In this document: piece after piece, positions 35,097 to 43,729 of the stretch
Layout of the letters: each line of letters opens with the position of its first letter
Numbering within the stretch: the stretch's first letter is position 1
Assembly (NCBI RefSeq): GCF_001652915.1
Contig: NZ_BBQI01000030.1
Location: 1 to 64,000, forward strand
From: Cupriavidus sp. D384
GTDB taxonomy: Bacteria > Pseudomonadota > Gammaproteobacteria > Burkholderiales > Burkholderiaceae
Length of the DNA: 64,000 nt
Direction of reading: 5' to 3'
Program-made: the position numbers and the translations under genes
Notes under the pieces: generated by a model
The model's input: only the letters and a program-made list of their open reading frames with translations
What the model was told of the DNA's origin: nothing
The model's database searches: none

Positions 35097-36316
35097 TTCT
35101 TCAGCAGCGGGCACTGCGACTTCGCCACCGGCATGAAGGCCTGGTCGCCGGGTACGGTCGCCAGCAGCTTGTAGTAGTCCCACGGGTACTTCGATTCCTC
35201 GGGCTTCTTGACCTCGAACAGGTACATGTCGTGGATCATGCGGCCGTCCTCGCGGATGCGGCCATTCCTGGCAAAGAAGTCGTTGATCGGCAGCGTCTTC
35301 ATCTGCTTCATCACCGCGGCGGTTTCGTCGGTGCCGGCGGCCTGCACGGCCTTCAGGTAGTGCGTGACCGACGAATAGACGCCGGCCTGGCTCATGTTCG
35401 GCATCTTCTTGACCTTGTCGAAATACTTGCGCGACCACGCCCGCGTGGCGTCGTTCATGTCCCAGTAGAACGCCTCGGTCAGCACCAGCCCCTGCGCCGT
35501 CTTCAGGCCGATGGCGTGGATATCGTTGATATAGAGCAGCAGGCCGGCCATCTTCTGGGTGCCGTTCTTCGTCAGCCCGAACTCCGACGCGGCCTTGATC
35601 GCGTTGACGGTGTCGCCGCCCGCGTTCGCCAGCCCCACCACCTGCGCCTTGCTGGCCTGGGCCTGCAGCAGGTACGAGGCAAAGTCGCTGGTGTTGATCG
35701 GGTGCCGGGCGGCGCCCAGCACCTGGCCGCCGGCCTCGGTCACCACCGTCGTGGCGGACTGCTGCAGCGTGTGGCCAAAGGCGTAGTCGGCGGTCAGGAA
35801 GAACCACGTCTTGCCGCCGCGCTGCACCATGGCCTTGGCCGTGGTGTTTGCCAGGGCATAGGTGTCGTACGCGTAGTGGACCGAAACCGGGGTGCAGAGG
35901 TCATTGGTGATGCGCTCGGTGCCCGGGCCCGAGAACACCACGATCTTGTTCTTCTGTTTGGCGACATCGAGCACGGCCAGTGCGGGTGCCGAGGCGGCCA
36001 CGTCCAGGATGGCATCGACCTTGTCCTGGTCGAACCATTCGCGCGCCTTGTTGGCGGCGATGTCGGCCTTGTTCTGGTGATCGACCACCACCAGCTCCAC
36101 CTTCTTGCCCAGCACCTTGCCACCGTAATCGTCGATCGCCATCTGGGCCGCCGTGGCGCTGCCGCGGCCGGTAACGTCGGCATAGAGGCCGCTCATGTCG
36201 AGCAGCAGGCCGATCTTGACGACATCGTCGGAAATGCCGCCCTTGGGCTGGGCGTGGGCCGCCAGCGATGCAGCGGCCAGCGCGGCAGCGGCGATGAGCC
36301 TGTATGTGGTTTTCAT
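35093..36316 (-). CDS. ABC transporter substrate-binding protein (LivK-like)
   Basis: A 407-residue periplasmic binding protein of the branched-chain amino acid (Peripla_BP_6) class. The signal peptide is MKTTYRLIAAAALAAASLAA, then HAQPKGGISDDVVKIGLLLDMSG. Members of this class in betaproteobacteria often bind aromatic or organic acids. No permease or ATPase genes are in the cluster. Its stop overlaps the thiolase start by 4 bp, so uptake and breakdown genes are co-translated. GGAGGAGACC precedes the ATG. Confidence 0.93.
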   Translation of the reverse strand: MKTTYRLIAAAALAAASLAAHAQPKGGISDDVVKIGLLLDMSGLYADVTGRGSATAAQMAIDDYGGKVLGKKVELVVVDHQNKADIAANKAREWFDQDKVDAILDVAASAPALAVLDVAKQKNKIVVFSGPGTERITNDLCTPVSVHYAYDTYALANTTAKAMVQRGGKTWFFLTADYAFGHTLQQSATTVVTEAGGQVLGAARHPINTSDFASYLLQAQASKAQVVGLANAGGDTVNAIKAASEFGLTKNGTQKMAGLLLYINDIHAIGLKTAQGLVLTEAFYWDMNDATRAWSRKYFDKVKKMPNMSQAGVYSSVTHYLKAVQAAGTDETAAVMKQMKTLPINDFFARNGRIREDGRMIHDMYLFEVKKPEESKYPWDYYKLLATVPGDQAFMPVAKSQCPLLKK

Positions 36317-36344
36317 GGTCTCCTCCGTTTTGTTATGTCAATGT

Positions 36345-36384
36345 GTTTTCTCCCCTTTCTCCCATTTATGGGCGAGAGGAGAAA
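36345..36384. repeat. Degenerate REP-like hairpin
   Basis: TTTTCTCCCCTTTCTCCCA, TTTA, TGGGCGAGAGGAGAAA forms an imperfect hairpin resembling the CCCTCTCCC palindromes at 45.1 and 53.9 kb. It lies in the 81 bp gap between the substrate-binding protein gene and the cyclase gene, inside what looks like one operon. Confidence 0.45.
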
Positions 36385-36397
36385 GACGCATTCGGTG

Positions 36398-37456
36398 CTA
36401 CACCGTTGCAATCGGCGTGGTCGGCGATCCCACCGCGCCGGGCAGACGCAGCGGCGGGGCGGTCAGCATGAAGCGCGTGCGCCGGTGGGCGCGTAGCCAG
36501 TCGGCCAGTTCCCGCAGGTACCAGAGTTCGCCCAGCGGCAGGCCCAGCTTGAACAGGCAGTGGTGGTGCAGCGGCAGCAGCGGATGGGTATTCGCGTCAT
36601 CAGGCGGGGGCAGGGCCGGATAGCGCTCGACGGCGTAGTTGTCGGCGATCAATGCGGCGATGCCGGCGTCGGTAATCCAGTTCAGCAGCCGGTCGTCGCG
36701 TCCGTTCAGCGCGCAGCAGCTGTGGTGCAGTACGTCCTCGTCGGGATTGCGCTGCATCGACAGCACCACCTCGGCAAAGCCGGTGCGCAGCAGCAGCATG
36801 TCGCCGCGCTCCACTTCCACGCGGTGCGCCTCCATGGCGCGCATCAGGTCGTCATAGCCAACGTTGCGGAAATCGGTGCCGAAGACATCGGCCAGGTCCA
36901 CCAGCACGCCCCGGCCCTGCATGCCCTTGACGGCGAAGTTCTCGATGCCCAGCGCATTGGCATGGCTGCCGTGCCCGTGGCCGCAGTCATGCGCTTCGAA
37001 GTGGTCATCCTCGGCGTAGTCGACCGGGCCGACGATATCGGCATTGGCGCGGTAGCCGTTGTAGTAGACGCGCTCTGGGCGGCCATCGCCATCGGCATCG
37101 AACAACGCGCCCACATGGGCCAGCGAGTCCCACTGGGTGGAGTACTGCAGGCATAGCAGCACCTGGTCGTCGCTGATCACGTCGGTGGCGGCCGGGTTGA
37201 CCTTTGCCAGCGGAAAGTTCAGGTACGGGATGTCGTCGCGGAAGGTCGGGCGCAGTTGCGGCGGATGCCGGCGCGGGTTGAGCTTGTTGCCGCCCGGGTA
37301 GTCCAGCGGCATCGACAGGCAGAAGCTGATGCCGGCCTGAATCTCGCGGGCGCCCCTGACCACCTGTTCCGGGCCGATCAGGTTGACGCGGCCGAGCTGA
37401 TCGTCGGGACCGAAATCGCCCCAGTTGGATCCTTCTGGACGTTGCTTCCAGCGCAT
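36398..37456 (-). CDS. Cyclase family hydrolase (kynurenine formamidase-like)
   Basis: A 352-residue member of the cyclase family (PF04199). The metal-binding HxGTHxD-type motif appears as QWDSLAHVGALFDADG near residue 108-123, changed from the canonical form, with a HDCGHGHGSHANALG segment near residue 155. Members hydrolyse amides or lactones. It is 3 bp from the IclR gene and upstream of the uptake and thiolase genes, so it belongs to the cluster's pathway and may open a ring or lactone. Substrate unknown. Confidence 0.85.
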   Translation of the reverse strand: MRWKQRPEGSNWGDFGPDDQLGRVNLIGPEQVVRGAREIQAGISFCLSMPLDYPGGNKLNPRRHPPQLRPTFRDDIPYLNFPLAKVNPAATDVISDDQVLLCLQYSTQWDSLAHVGALFDADGDGRPERVYYNGYRANADIVGPVDYAEDDHFEAHDCGHGHGSHANALGIENFAVKGMQGRGVLVDLADVFGTDFRNVGYDDLMRAMEAHRVEVERGDMLLLRTGFAEVVLSMQRNPDEDVLHHSCCALNGRDDRLLNWITDAGIAALIADNYAVERYPALPPPDDANTHPLLPLHHHCLFKLGLPLGELWYLRELADWLRAHRRTRFMLTAPPLRLPGAVGSPTTPIATV

Positions 37457-37459
37457 GCT

Positions 37460-38239
37460 TCATGCCTCCTTCGGTTGTGGTTGCCGGATGGGATGTCGCC
37501 AGGCGGCGGCGATGGCGTCGGCCTCGCGGCGCAGCGCGCGGGCCAGCGCGGTCTCGCGTTCGGTAATGCGTTCGTTGAGGGCGGCAATGCTGATGGCGCC
37601 CAGCGGATAGCCGTCGGGGCCGGGCAGGGCAATGCCGATGCCGCCCATGCGCTCCACCACGACATCGAGCAACACGGCATAGCCGCGCGCCCGCGTGGTC
37701 TCCACGTGGCGGCGCAGCATGGCGGCATCGATCCGGGGATAGCGTTTCAGCGACGGCGCGATGCATGCCAGCACCGCGTCGATTTCGTCGTCGGGCAGCG
37801 CGGCCAGCAGCGCCAGGCTGCCGGCACCCACGCCAAGCGGACGACGGCTGCCGATATCGAGATAGTTGGCGCGGATCGGGAAGGTGCCCAGGCGCAATTC
37901 CAGGCACACCGATTCCCAGCCGCTTGGCACCGAAAGAATCGCCGAATCTTCAAATGTATTGGCTAAACGGATCAGCGCGGGGCGCACCAGCGGGCGCATG
38001 TCGAGCCGGCGTTGAGACGCGGCCTGCAGGGCCAGCCATTCCGGCCCCGGCGAGAACGCCTTGGTGGCGGGATCGCGTTCGACCATGCCTTCGGCCATCA
38101 GCGTGTCGAGCAACCGCAGGGCCGACGCCTTGTCGACCTGTGCCGCAGCCGCCAGGTCGGTCAGCCGGGCATTGCGGGTATCCGACAGGGCGCGCAGCAG
38201 CCGGCAGGCCTTTTGCAGCGAGGTGCTCTGGACAGTCAC
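37460..38239 (-). CDS. IclR family regulator of the catabolic cluster
   Basis: A 259-residue IclR-type regulator. The N-terminal winged helix covers residues 5-65 (LTDLAAAAQVDKASALRLLDTLMAEGMV) and the effector domain follows. Translation starts at GTG 38239, supported by GGAGGAG 10 nt upstream; no ATG is available at a suitable place. It is the first gene of the minus-strand cluster running to the acyl-CoA ligase at 31.3 kb and probably controls it. Confidence 0.9.
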   Translation of the reverse strand: MTVQSTSLQKACRLLRALSDTRNARLTDLAAAAQVDKASALRLLDTLMAEGMVERDPATKAFSPGPEWLALQAASQRRLDMRPLVRPALIRLANTFEDSAILSVPSGWESVCLELRLGTFPIRANYLDIGSRRPLGVGAGSLALLAALPDDEIDAVLACIAPSLKRYPRIDAAMLRRHVETTRARGYAVLLDVVVERMGGIGIALPGPDGYPLGAISIAALNERITERETALARALRREADAIAAAWRHPIRQPQPKEA

Positions 38240-38543
38240 GTATGCGTCTCCTCCGGGTCGGATTTTGTCTAATGAAACCTCGGTGCGCGCGACAGCCGTT
38301 GTTTTATAGGAGATTCAGGGGCACTCGTCATTCTGCGATGCATCAAAGTTTTGCCGCATGAAACTCTGAGGGCGCACCAGTTTCGGCGTCGTCCTACAGG
38401 CCTGCGCGGCCGCATGCCGACGTGGCGAAAGCGGCCTGAACCCTACGATTGAACGAAGAAGGTAGAAGAAATACGAAAAACCGAGAGGGAGGGCCATCCA
38501 CATGCAGGCCGGCAGACGCGCGTCCGGCACAAGGAGCCCCGAC

Positions 38544-39074
38544 ATGACAGGCAACCTGATTTCCGGCGAAGCGGCCAACACCCGTATCGCTGCGCTCTAC
38601 GACACCGAGGCGGATGCCACGCAGGCGGTGGATCTGGTCTGCAACACCGCCGGCCTCAGCGCGGGACAGGTCAAACTGGTGCACCCGCACGAAGCCCACT
38701 TTGGCCGCAAGCTGGAGCCCGACGAAGACGGCATTGCCCGCACGGCGATCCGCTCGCATCTGACGCTGGGGGCCTGCGGGCTGATACTCGGCCTGCTGGT
38801 GACGGGCGTGCTGTATCTGCAGAACGTGGCATGGGTAACGCAGAACCCGTGGCCGTCAGCGCTGGCGGGTGCGTTTATCGGCGCCATGCTGGGAATGATG
38901 GGCGGCGGCCTGATCACGGCCCGCCCCGATCATCAGGCCGTGATCGCGCCGGTGCGCGAGGCCGTCCTGCATGGGCGCTGGGCGGTGCTGGTCAATCCCG
39001 AGTCTCCCCAGCAGTGCGACGACGCCATGCGTACGCTGCGCGGCACGCATGCCGAAGTCATGCGTTCGGTGTGA
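38544..39074 (+). CDS. Membrane protein with stress-protein-like N-terminal domain
   Basis: A 176-residue protein. Residues 15-55 (RIAALYDTEADATQAVDLVCN...) resemble the small alpha/beta domain of general stress proteins such as YflT, followed by two membrane helices (about 75-100 and 110-130, the second Gly-rich: GAFIGAMLGMMGGG). The cytoplasmic tail again has an alpha/beta look (HGRWAVLVNPESPQQCDDAMRTL). AAGGAG at 38531-38536 supports the ATG at 38544. The function is unknown. The 304 bp region upstream, to the IclR gene, holds promoters but no further gene that I can support. Confidence 0.75.
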   Translation: MTGNLISGEAANTRIAALYDTEADATQAVDLVCNTAGLSAGQVKLVHPHEAHFGRKLEPDEDGIARTAIRSHLTLGACGLILGLLVTGVLYLQNVAWVTQNPWPSALAGAFIGAMLGMMGGGLITARPDHQAVIAPVREAVLHGRWAVLVNPESPQQCDDAMRTLRGTHAEVMRSV

Positions 39075-39099
39075 GGGCTGAGGGGCGGCTTGCCATAGC

Positions 39100-40380
39100 T
39101 TATTCGCCAAGAAACTCGGCCAGCACCTCCAGCCCCTCCACATGGTCGGCGACCACCTTGGCAATAACCGCCAGCGGTATCGCCAGCAGCATGCCCCAGG
39201 TACCCCACAGCCAGGTGAACAGCAACAGCGACACAAAGACGGCCACGGCATTCATGCGCGCCAGGCGCCCGGTCATCCAGGTGGTCATGCCATTGCCGAT
39301 CAGCGTGGCAATGACCATCGAACCGCCCGCGGCGGCGCCGGCCACGGCCAGCGTGCCGGCTTGCATGAAGCCGGCCACCCCAAGGCATACCGCCACCACC
39401 AGCGACCCGAAGTACGGCACCAGGTGCAGCACGGCGGCCACCAGCCCCCAGGTGCCGGCATTGTCGATCGACAGATACTTCAGCAGCAGATAGATGCAGA
39501 AGCCCAGTGACGCGTTGGTGACCAGCAGCATGACCATGTAGCGCTGCACCTGCCGGTTGATCTCGTCGAGCATGTGCACGTTGATCTTCTTCTGGCTCAG
39601 CGTCTTGCCGGCCATCTTGATGAACTTGCGCTTGAACATGTCGCCCGCAAGCAGCAGGAACCACGTCAGGAACAGCACCACCACGGACTGGGCCATCAGC
39701 GCGAAGGCACTGACCCAGCCCGCCCACACCATATTGCTGAAGTTGTCTGCGGCGCGCTCGACCACCACTGGCGCACCGCGCGGCGTGGGCGGCTGCCCGG
39801 TGCCACTGAGGATGGTGGCGGCGCGGCGCACTTTCTGGACTACGGAATCGTCCCCGCTCATCAGCGCCCCGACCGAACGCGACAACTTGCTGGCAATCTC
39901 GGGCAGCCGGTCAACGATGGACGACACCTGGCCCTGCAGAAGGTAGGCGCAGCTCAGCCCCAACGCCAGCAGGCCCAACAGCACCAGGGTGGCGGCGATG
40001 GCGCGGTGAATGCGGCGGCGATGAAGCAGCGCAACAAGCGGGTCGAGCAGATAGGCCAGGATGATTGCGAGCACCACGGGCACGATGAACGCGGTGGCGA
40101 CATGCAGCGCGTAGAGCGACGCCAGCGTCGCCAGCACGATCAGCGCCTTGCTGGCGCGTCCGAGGGACTCGGTCCAGGGCGGCGGCGCGTAGTCGGGGCT
40201 GGTGATTGGTGCGGCGGAGGCGGTTGGTATCGGCCCGGCGACGGCGGCGTCAGCCACGGCGGCTGCCGGTTCGGCAGGCAGGGACGCCGCAGTGGCGGGA
40301 AGGCCGTCGGCAGGCGTCGGCGTGCTGGTCTCTGACGGCCGCGCGGACCGCAAGGCGGGAGAGGGCGGAACGGTCGACAT
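39100..40380 (-). CDS. AI-2E family transporter (PerM-like)
   Basis: A 426-residue inner membrane protein of the AI-2E exporter/PerM family with seven to eight helices. FIVPVVLAIILAYLLDPLV near residue 105 and the C-terminal LFTWLWGTWGMLLAIPL are family landmarks. Functions in the family range from autoinducer export to Na+/H+ antiport, so the substrate is open. The first 60 or so residues are Ala/Pro/Thr-rich and probably disordered. The ATG at 40380 is preferred over an upstream frame start at 40545. Confidence 0.9.
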   Translation of the reverse strand: MSTVPPSPALRSARPSETSTPTPADGLPATAASLPAEPAAAVADAAVAGPIPTASAAPITSPDYAPPPWTESLGRASKALIVLATLASLYALHVATAFIVPVVLAIILAYLLDPLVALLHRRRIHRAIAATLVLLGLLALGLSCAYLLQGQVSSIVDRLPEIASKLSRSVGALMSGDDSVVQKVRRAATILSGTGQPPTPRGAPVVVERAADNFSNMVWAGWVSAFALMAQSVVVLFLTWFLLLAGDMFKRKFIKMAGKTLSQKKINVHMLDEINRQVQRYMVMLLVTNASLGFCIYLLLKYLSIDNAGTWGLVAAVLHLVPYFGSLVVAVCLGVAGFMQAGTLAVAGAAAGGSMVIATLIGNGMTTWMTGRLARMNAVAVFVSLLLFTWLWGTWGMLLAIPLAVIAKVVADHVEGLEVLAEFLGE

Positions 40381-40537
40381 GGCGGCACGGTGAAGAAGGG
40401 GATTCTTCGAGGATAGCCTCGTGCGGATTCCCGGGGTGTCGGCGCCCAGCCGGGTCGGTGTGTAGGACGGATATACGTAACTGGTGCAGCACCGGAAAGG
40501 GTGCGCGCCCTGACAATGCACCGGGGTTGGCGGGGCA

Positions 40538-40571
40538 CAAAACAAAACGCCGGTCTTGTGGACCGGCGTTT
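40538..40571 (-). terminator. Terminator of the small membrane protein gene
   Basis: AAACGCCGGTC at 40545-40555 pairs perfectly with GACCGGCGTTT at 40561-40571 around a 5 nt loop. On the minus strand TTTTGTTTTG follows, so it ends transcripts from the gene at 40641. Confidence 0.85.
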
Positions 40572-40640
40572 CGTGTAAAGCAATGATTCGGTGATGTTGC
40601 CTTGGGATGCTTGCTTGCGTGTGCTGTACGTTTGCCTTGC

Positions 40641-40793
40641 TTAGCGCGGAGAATCGTCGCGTGGGCCGGGTGAGGTATCCATGAACTGTTGCTGGTTAAG
40701 CAGGGGGTCGTTCTTGATCATCCAGCGGACACCGAAAGCCAGTGCAACGATGCAGGCCAGCATATACGCAACGATCGCAGTGAGAGTCAGCAT
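40641..40793 (-). CDS. 50-residue single-pass membrane protein
   Basis: A tiny protein with one membrane helix (LTLTAIVAYMLACIVALAFGV) followed by a polar tail rich in Asp, Pro and Arg (NDPLLNQQQFMDTSPGPRDD). It has its own perfect terminator 70 bp downstream, which supports it being a real transcription unit. The ATG at 40793 is the likely start; a GTG at 40832 would add 13 residues. No family recognised; it resembles small respiratory or stress-complex accessory subunits only in size and topology. Confidence 0.6.
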   Translation of the reverse strand: MLTLTAIVAYMLACIVALAFGVRWMIKNDPLLNQQQFMDTSPGPRDDSPR

Positions 40794-41007
40794 ATTTCTA
40801 TCACAGGAGTAGGTTGCGACCGCAGTTGCCACGTCGGGATCCGGAACGATGCAGGACAGCGCGTGGCGGGCCGGATGGGAACGGATTGTATGTGACAGCA
40901 GACGTGATTCCGACCCGATTTCGCCTGAAATTTTCTGTATGCCGATCTAAGCGCAACTAATATCGGCAGGTTGTGCTATGTCCGGACATCCAATGCTGTC
41001 TGCAGCG

Positions 41008-41448
41008 TCAGAAAAAGCAGCCCATGCTGTACTGCTCGGTGCGCAGTGCGCGCGCGGCATCGCGATAGCGATCGGCGTAGCTCCAGTATTCGGTGTGCTG
41101 CATCGCGCGTTCGGCGGCGCGGGCCTGGGATTCCAACGCCCGGCACTGGTTCCAGAACGTGTTCTGGCTGCGCCAGTCGGCCTCGTCCTGACGGGCGTCC
41201 CAATTCTGGATCTGCTCGGACATGCGCGCGCGGTTCTGCAGGTAGGCCTGTTCGTCCTGGCGAATCTTGGCCGACTTCTGGACGGTAGTCACATTGCCGC
41301 GCATCGAGCCGGTGACGTTCTGGTAGCCGGCCGGGCAGGGCCCGTTCGTGTACAGCGTGTCACGCGGGCTTTCGCATTTGGTCACGGCGGCCTGCGCCAC
41401 GCCCGAGGCGGCCATGGATAGCAGGAAGGCGCAAAGGAGTCTGGACAT
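41008..41448 (-). CDS. Periplasmic DUF4124-like protein
   Basis: A 146-residue secreted protein. The signal peptide (residues 1-20, cleaved after AQA) is followed by a short DUF4124-like motif, VTKCESPRDTLYTNGPCPAG, with two cysteines that can form a disulfide. A Gln/Arg/Ala-rich helical region then runs to the C-terminus, with single cysteines near residues 113 and 144. Proteins of this type are abundant in betaproteobacterial envelopes and uncharacterised. The ATG at 41448 is chosen because it starts the signal peptide and follows AAAGGAG-like sequence on the minus strand. Confidence 0.75.
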   Translation of the reverse strand: MSRLLCAFLLSMAASGVAQAAVTKCESPRDTLYTNGPCPAGYQNVTGSMRGNVTTVQKSAKIRQDEQAYLQNRARMSEQIQNWDARQDEADWRSQNTFWNQCRALESQARAAERAMQHTEYWSYADRYRDAARALRTEQYSMGCFF

Positions 41449-41551
41449 GGCGTGGCTCGCGGCAGGTTTCGATGCGATCACTGTAGGCAGTGCGCGGCGA
41501 CCCCGCCAAGGCCGTCAAGGTATCCAGATATTTCACAAGCTTTCGATTGCC

Positions 41552-42547
41552 TTACGAAGCCTGCTGCGCTGGGCGTGAACTTGTCTTACGACCACCTCCG
41601 GCGGACCCGCTTGGCTTGCTTGCCTTGCCTGCCCTGGCAGGCTGGCTGGCCGGGTCGATGGCTGCGTTGGCAGACAGCAGCATGTCGTAAAGCTGCTGCG
41701 CCGCCGGCGACAGCGACCGGCCGCGCTTGCGGATCAGGCCAACCGTGCGCTCCACCACCGGGTCCACCAGCGGCACGCTGGTCAGTGCGGGATGCTCGCC
41801 CGGCGGCATCGCCAGGCGCGGCACCGCGGCGATGCCCAGCCCGGCTTCCACCAGTCCCACCAGCGTGGTCACGTGGCGCACCTCGCAGTACCACTGCGGC
41901 CGCGCGGGGATGTTGCCCAGCGCCAGGTCCAGCAGCATGCGGTTGCCGCTGGCCTTGCCCACGGTCATGTAGTCGTATTCGCCCAGTTCGGCCCAGGTGA
42001 CCTTGCGCTTGCGCGCCAGCGGATGATCGGGCGGGCATGCCACCACGAACGGCTCCTTGAGCACTGGCTGGAAATCGACATCGGGCTCCTGCGTGCCGAT
42101 GTAGTTGAGTCCGAAATCGGCCTCGTTGCGCACCACCAGGTTCAGCACGTCGTTGGCGCCTTCGTCGATCAGCCGCACCACGATGCGCGGATACAGCGCG
42201 TGATACTGGCGCAGCACCGCCGGCAGGAAATAGCGCACGGCCGATGGCACGCAGGCCACGGTCACCTCGCCGGTGATGCGTGTGGCGACATCGCGAATTC
42301 CGAGTAGCGATTCCTCCAGGCCGTTGAGCAGCTCGCGCGCCTTGCGCGAGAACTCGCGTCCGACCGCGGTCATTTCCACCGAGCGCGTGGTGCGGTCGAA
42401 CAGCCTGACGCCTAGCGCGTCTTCCAGCTTTTCAATGCGCCGCGACAACGCCGGTTGCGACAGGTGCAGTTCGCCCGCCGCTGCCCGGAAGCTGCTCAGT
42501 TCCGCCACGGCCACGAAGGCACGCAGATCCGCCAGATTGAAATTCAT
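41552..42547 (-). CDS. LysR family regulator, divergent from Bug receptor
   Basis: A 331-residue LysR-type regulator of the CynR/CbbR-like class. The helix-turn-helix is at residues 15-45 (SSFRAAAGELHLSQPALSRRIEKLE). A Lys/Ser/Gly-rich tail of about 25 residues ends the protein. It is divergent from the Bug receptor and MmgE/PrpD genes across 126 bp and is the obvious candidate to control them. Confidence 0.92.
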   Translation of the reverse strand: MNFNLADLRAFVAVAELSSFRAAAGELHLSQPALSRRIEKLEDALGVRLFDRTTRSVEMTAVGREFSRKARELLNGLEESLLGIRDVATRITGEVTVACVPSAVRYFLPAVLRQYHALYPRIVVRLIDEGANDVLNLVVRNEADFGLNYIGTQEPDVDFQPVLKEPFVVACPPDHPLARKRKVTWAELGEYDYMTVGKASGNRMLLDLALGNIPARPQWYCEVRHVTTLVGLVEAGLGIAAVPRLAMPPGEHPALTSVPLVDPVVERTVGLIRKRGRSLSPAAQQLYDMLLSANAAIDPASQPARAGKASKPSGSAGGGRKTSSRPAQQAS

Positions 42548-42673
42548 GCAAGCCTTGCATCAATGGTGAGGAAATTTGCAATTCACAGTCTACACCGGGC
42601 AGGCGATGATGCATGCCATCCACGAGCAAGACGCCATCCGGCCATCGGACGAGAGGGCGCACCTGGAGGAGAC

Positions 42674-43645
42674 ATGAATCCCAAACGCCGTACCCTGATC
42701 AAGGCCGGCGCGATGCTGCTGGCCGTACCTGGCCTGGCTGACGCGCAGGACACCTTCCCAAGCAAGCCCATCCGCTATGTCGTGCCGGTTTCGGCTGGGG
42801 GCGGGTCCGACCTTGTTGGCCGAACCGTGGCCGAACGCTGGGGCAAGGTGCTGGGCCAGTCCATCGTGGTGGAAAACCAGGCCGGTGGCGGCGGCGTGAT
42901 TGCCTGCCAGATGACCAGCAAGGCAGCGGCCGACGGCTACACGCTGATGCAGGGCTATGTGGCCACGCACGGGACCAACCCTGCCACGCGGCGCGTGCCC
43001 TACGACCCGGTGAAGGACTTCACGCCCATCGGCATGATCGGCGGCACGCCCAACGTGCTGGTGGTCAACGCCAACGTGCCGGCGCCCAGCCTGGCTGCGT
43101 TCATCGAGTACGCGAAGAAGCAGCCGGTGGCATACGGCTCGGCCGGGCCGGGGTCGCTGACGCACCTGACCATGGAGCTGTTTGCCCAGCAGGCTGGCGT
43201 GAAGATGACGCACGCCGCCTACCGGGGTATCGCGCCAGCCTTTACCGATCTGATCGGCGGTCAGACCCAGGCGATGTTCCCGGGGCTGGCCGCTGCGCTG
43301 CCCAATATCCGCTCGGGCCGCGTCCGGCCGCTGGCCGTGACCGGCAGCAGGCGCCATCCGCTGCTGCCCGACGTGCCCACGCTGGACGAGGCCGGCATGA
43401 AAGGCTTCGACGCCATGCAGTGGTATGGCGTGGTCGGCCCCGCCGGCATCCCGCCCGATGTGGTGGCGCGGCTCAATACCGCACTGACCACGGTGCTGAA
43501 GAGCCCCGATCTCAAGGACAAGCTGGCCGCCGAGGCGCTGGACCCGCAGCCGATGACCCCTGACCAGTTCCGCCAGTACATCGCCAGCGAAGTACAGCGC
43601 TGGAGCCAGCTGGCGAAGGCCCGCGGGATCCATCTGGATACCTGA
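42674..43645 (+). CDS. Bug/TctC family periplasmic solute receptor
   Basis: A 323-residue tripartite tricarboxylate receptor. A twin-arginine-like start (MNPKRRTLIKAGAMLL) leads into a signal peptide ending near ADAQ, then FPSKPIRYVVPVSAGGGSD and VVENQAGGGGVIACQ. It should bind a carboxylate. GGAGGAGAC immediately precedes the ATG at 42674. It is followed, 84 bp on, by an MmgE/PrpD gene, and again no TctAB subunits are nearby. Confidence 0.92.
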   Translation: MNPKRRTLIKAGAMLLAVPGLADAQDTFPSKPIRYVVPVSAGGGSDLVGRTVAERWGKVLGQSIVVENQAGGGGVIACQMTSKAAADGYTLMQGYVATHGTNPATRRVPYDPVKDFTPIGMIGGTPNVLVVNANVPAPSLAAFIEYAKKQPVAYGSAGPGSLTHLTMELFAQQAGVKMTHAAYRGIAPAFTDLIGGQTQAMFPGLAAALPNIRSGRVRPLAVTGSRRHPLLPDVPTLDEAGMKGFDAMQWYGVVGPAGIPPDVVARLNTALTTVLKSPDLKDKLAAEALDPQPMTPDQFRQYIASEVQRWSQLAKARGIHLDT

Positions 43646-43729
43646 GCCCGGCTGCTGGCACTGTTATCCAAAAACTGCGTTCCGAATTTTCTGCAATCCG
43701 CACCCCGCATCCGATCAAGGAGTTTTCGC

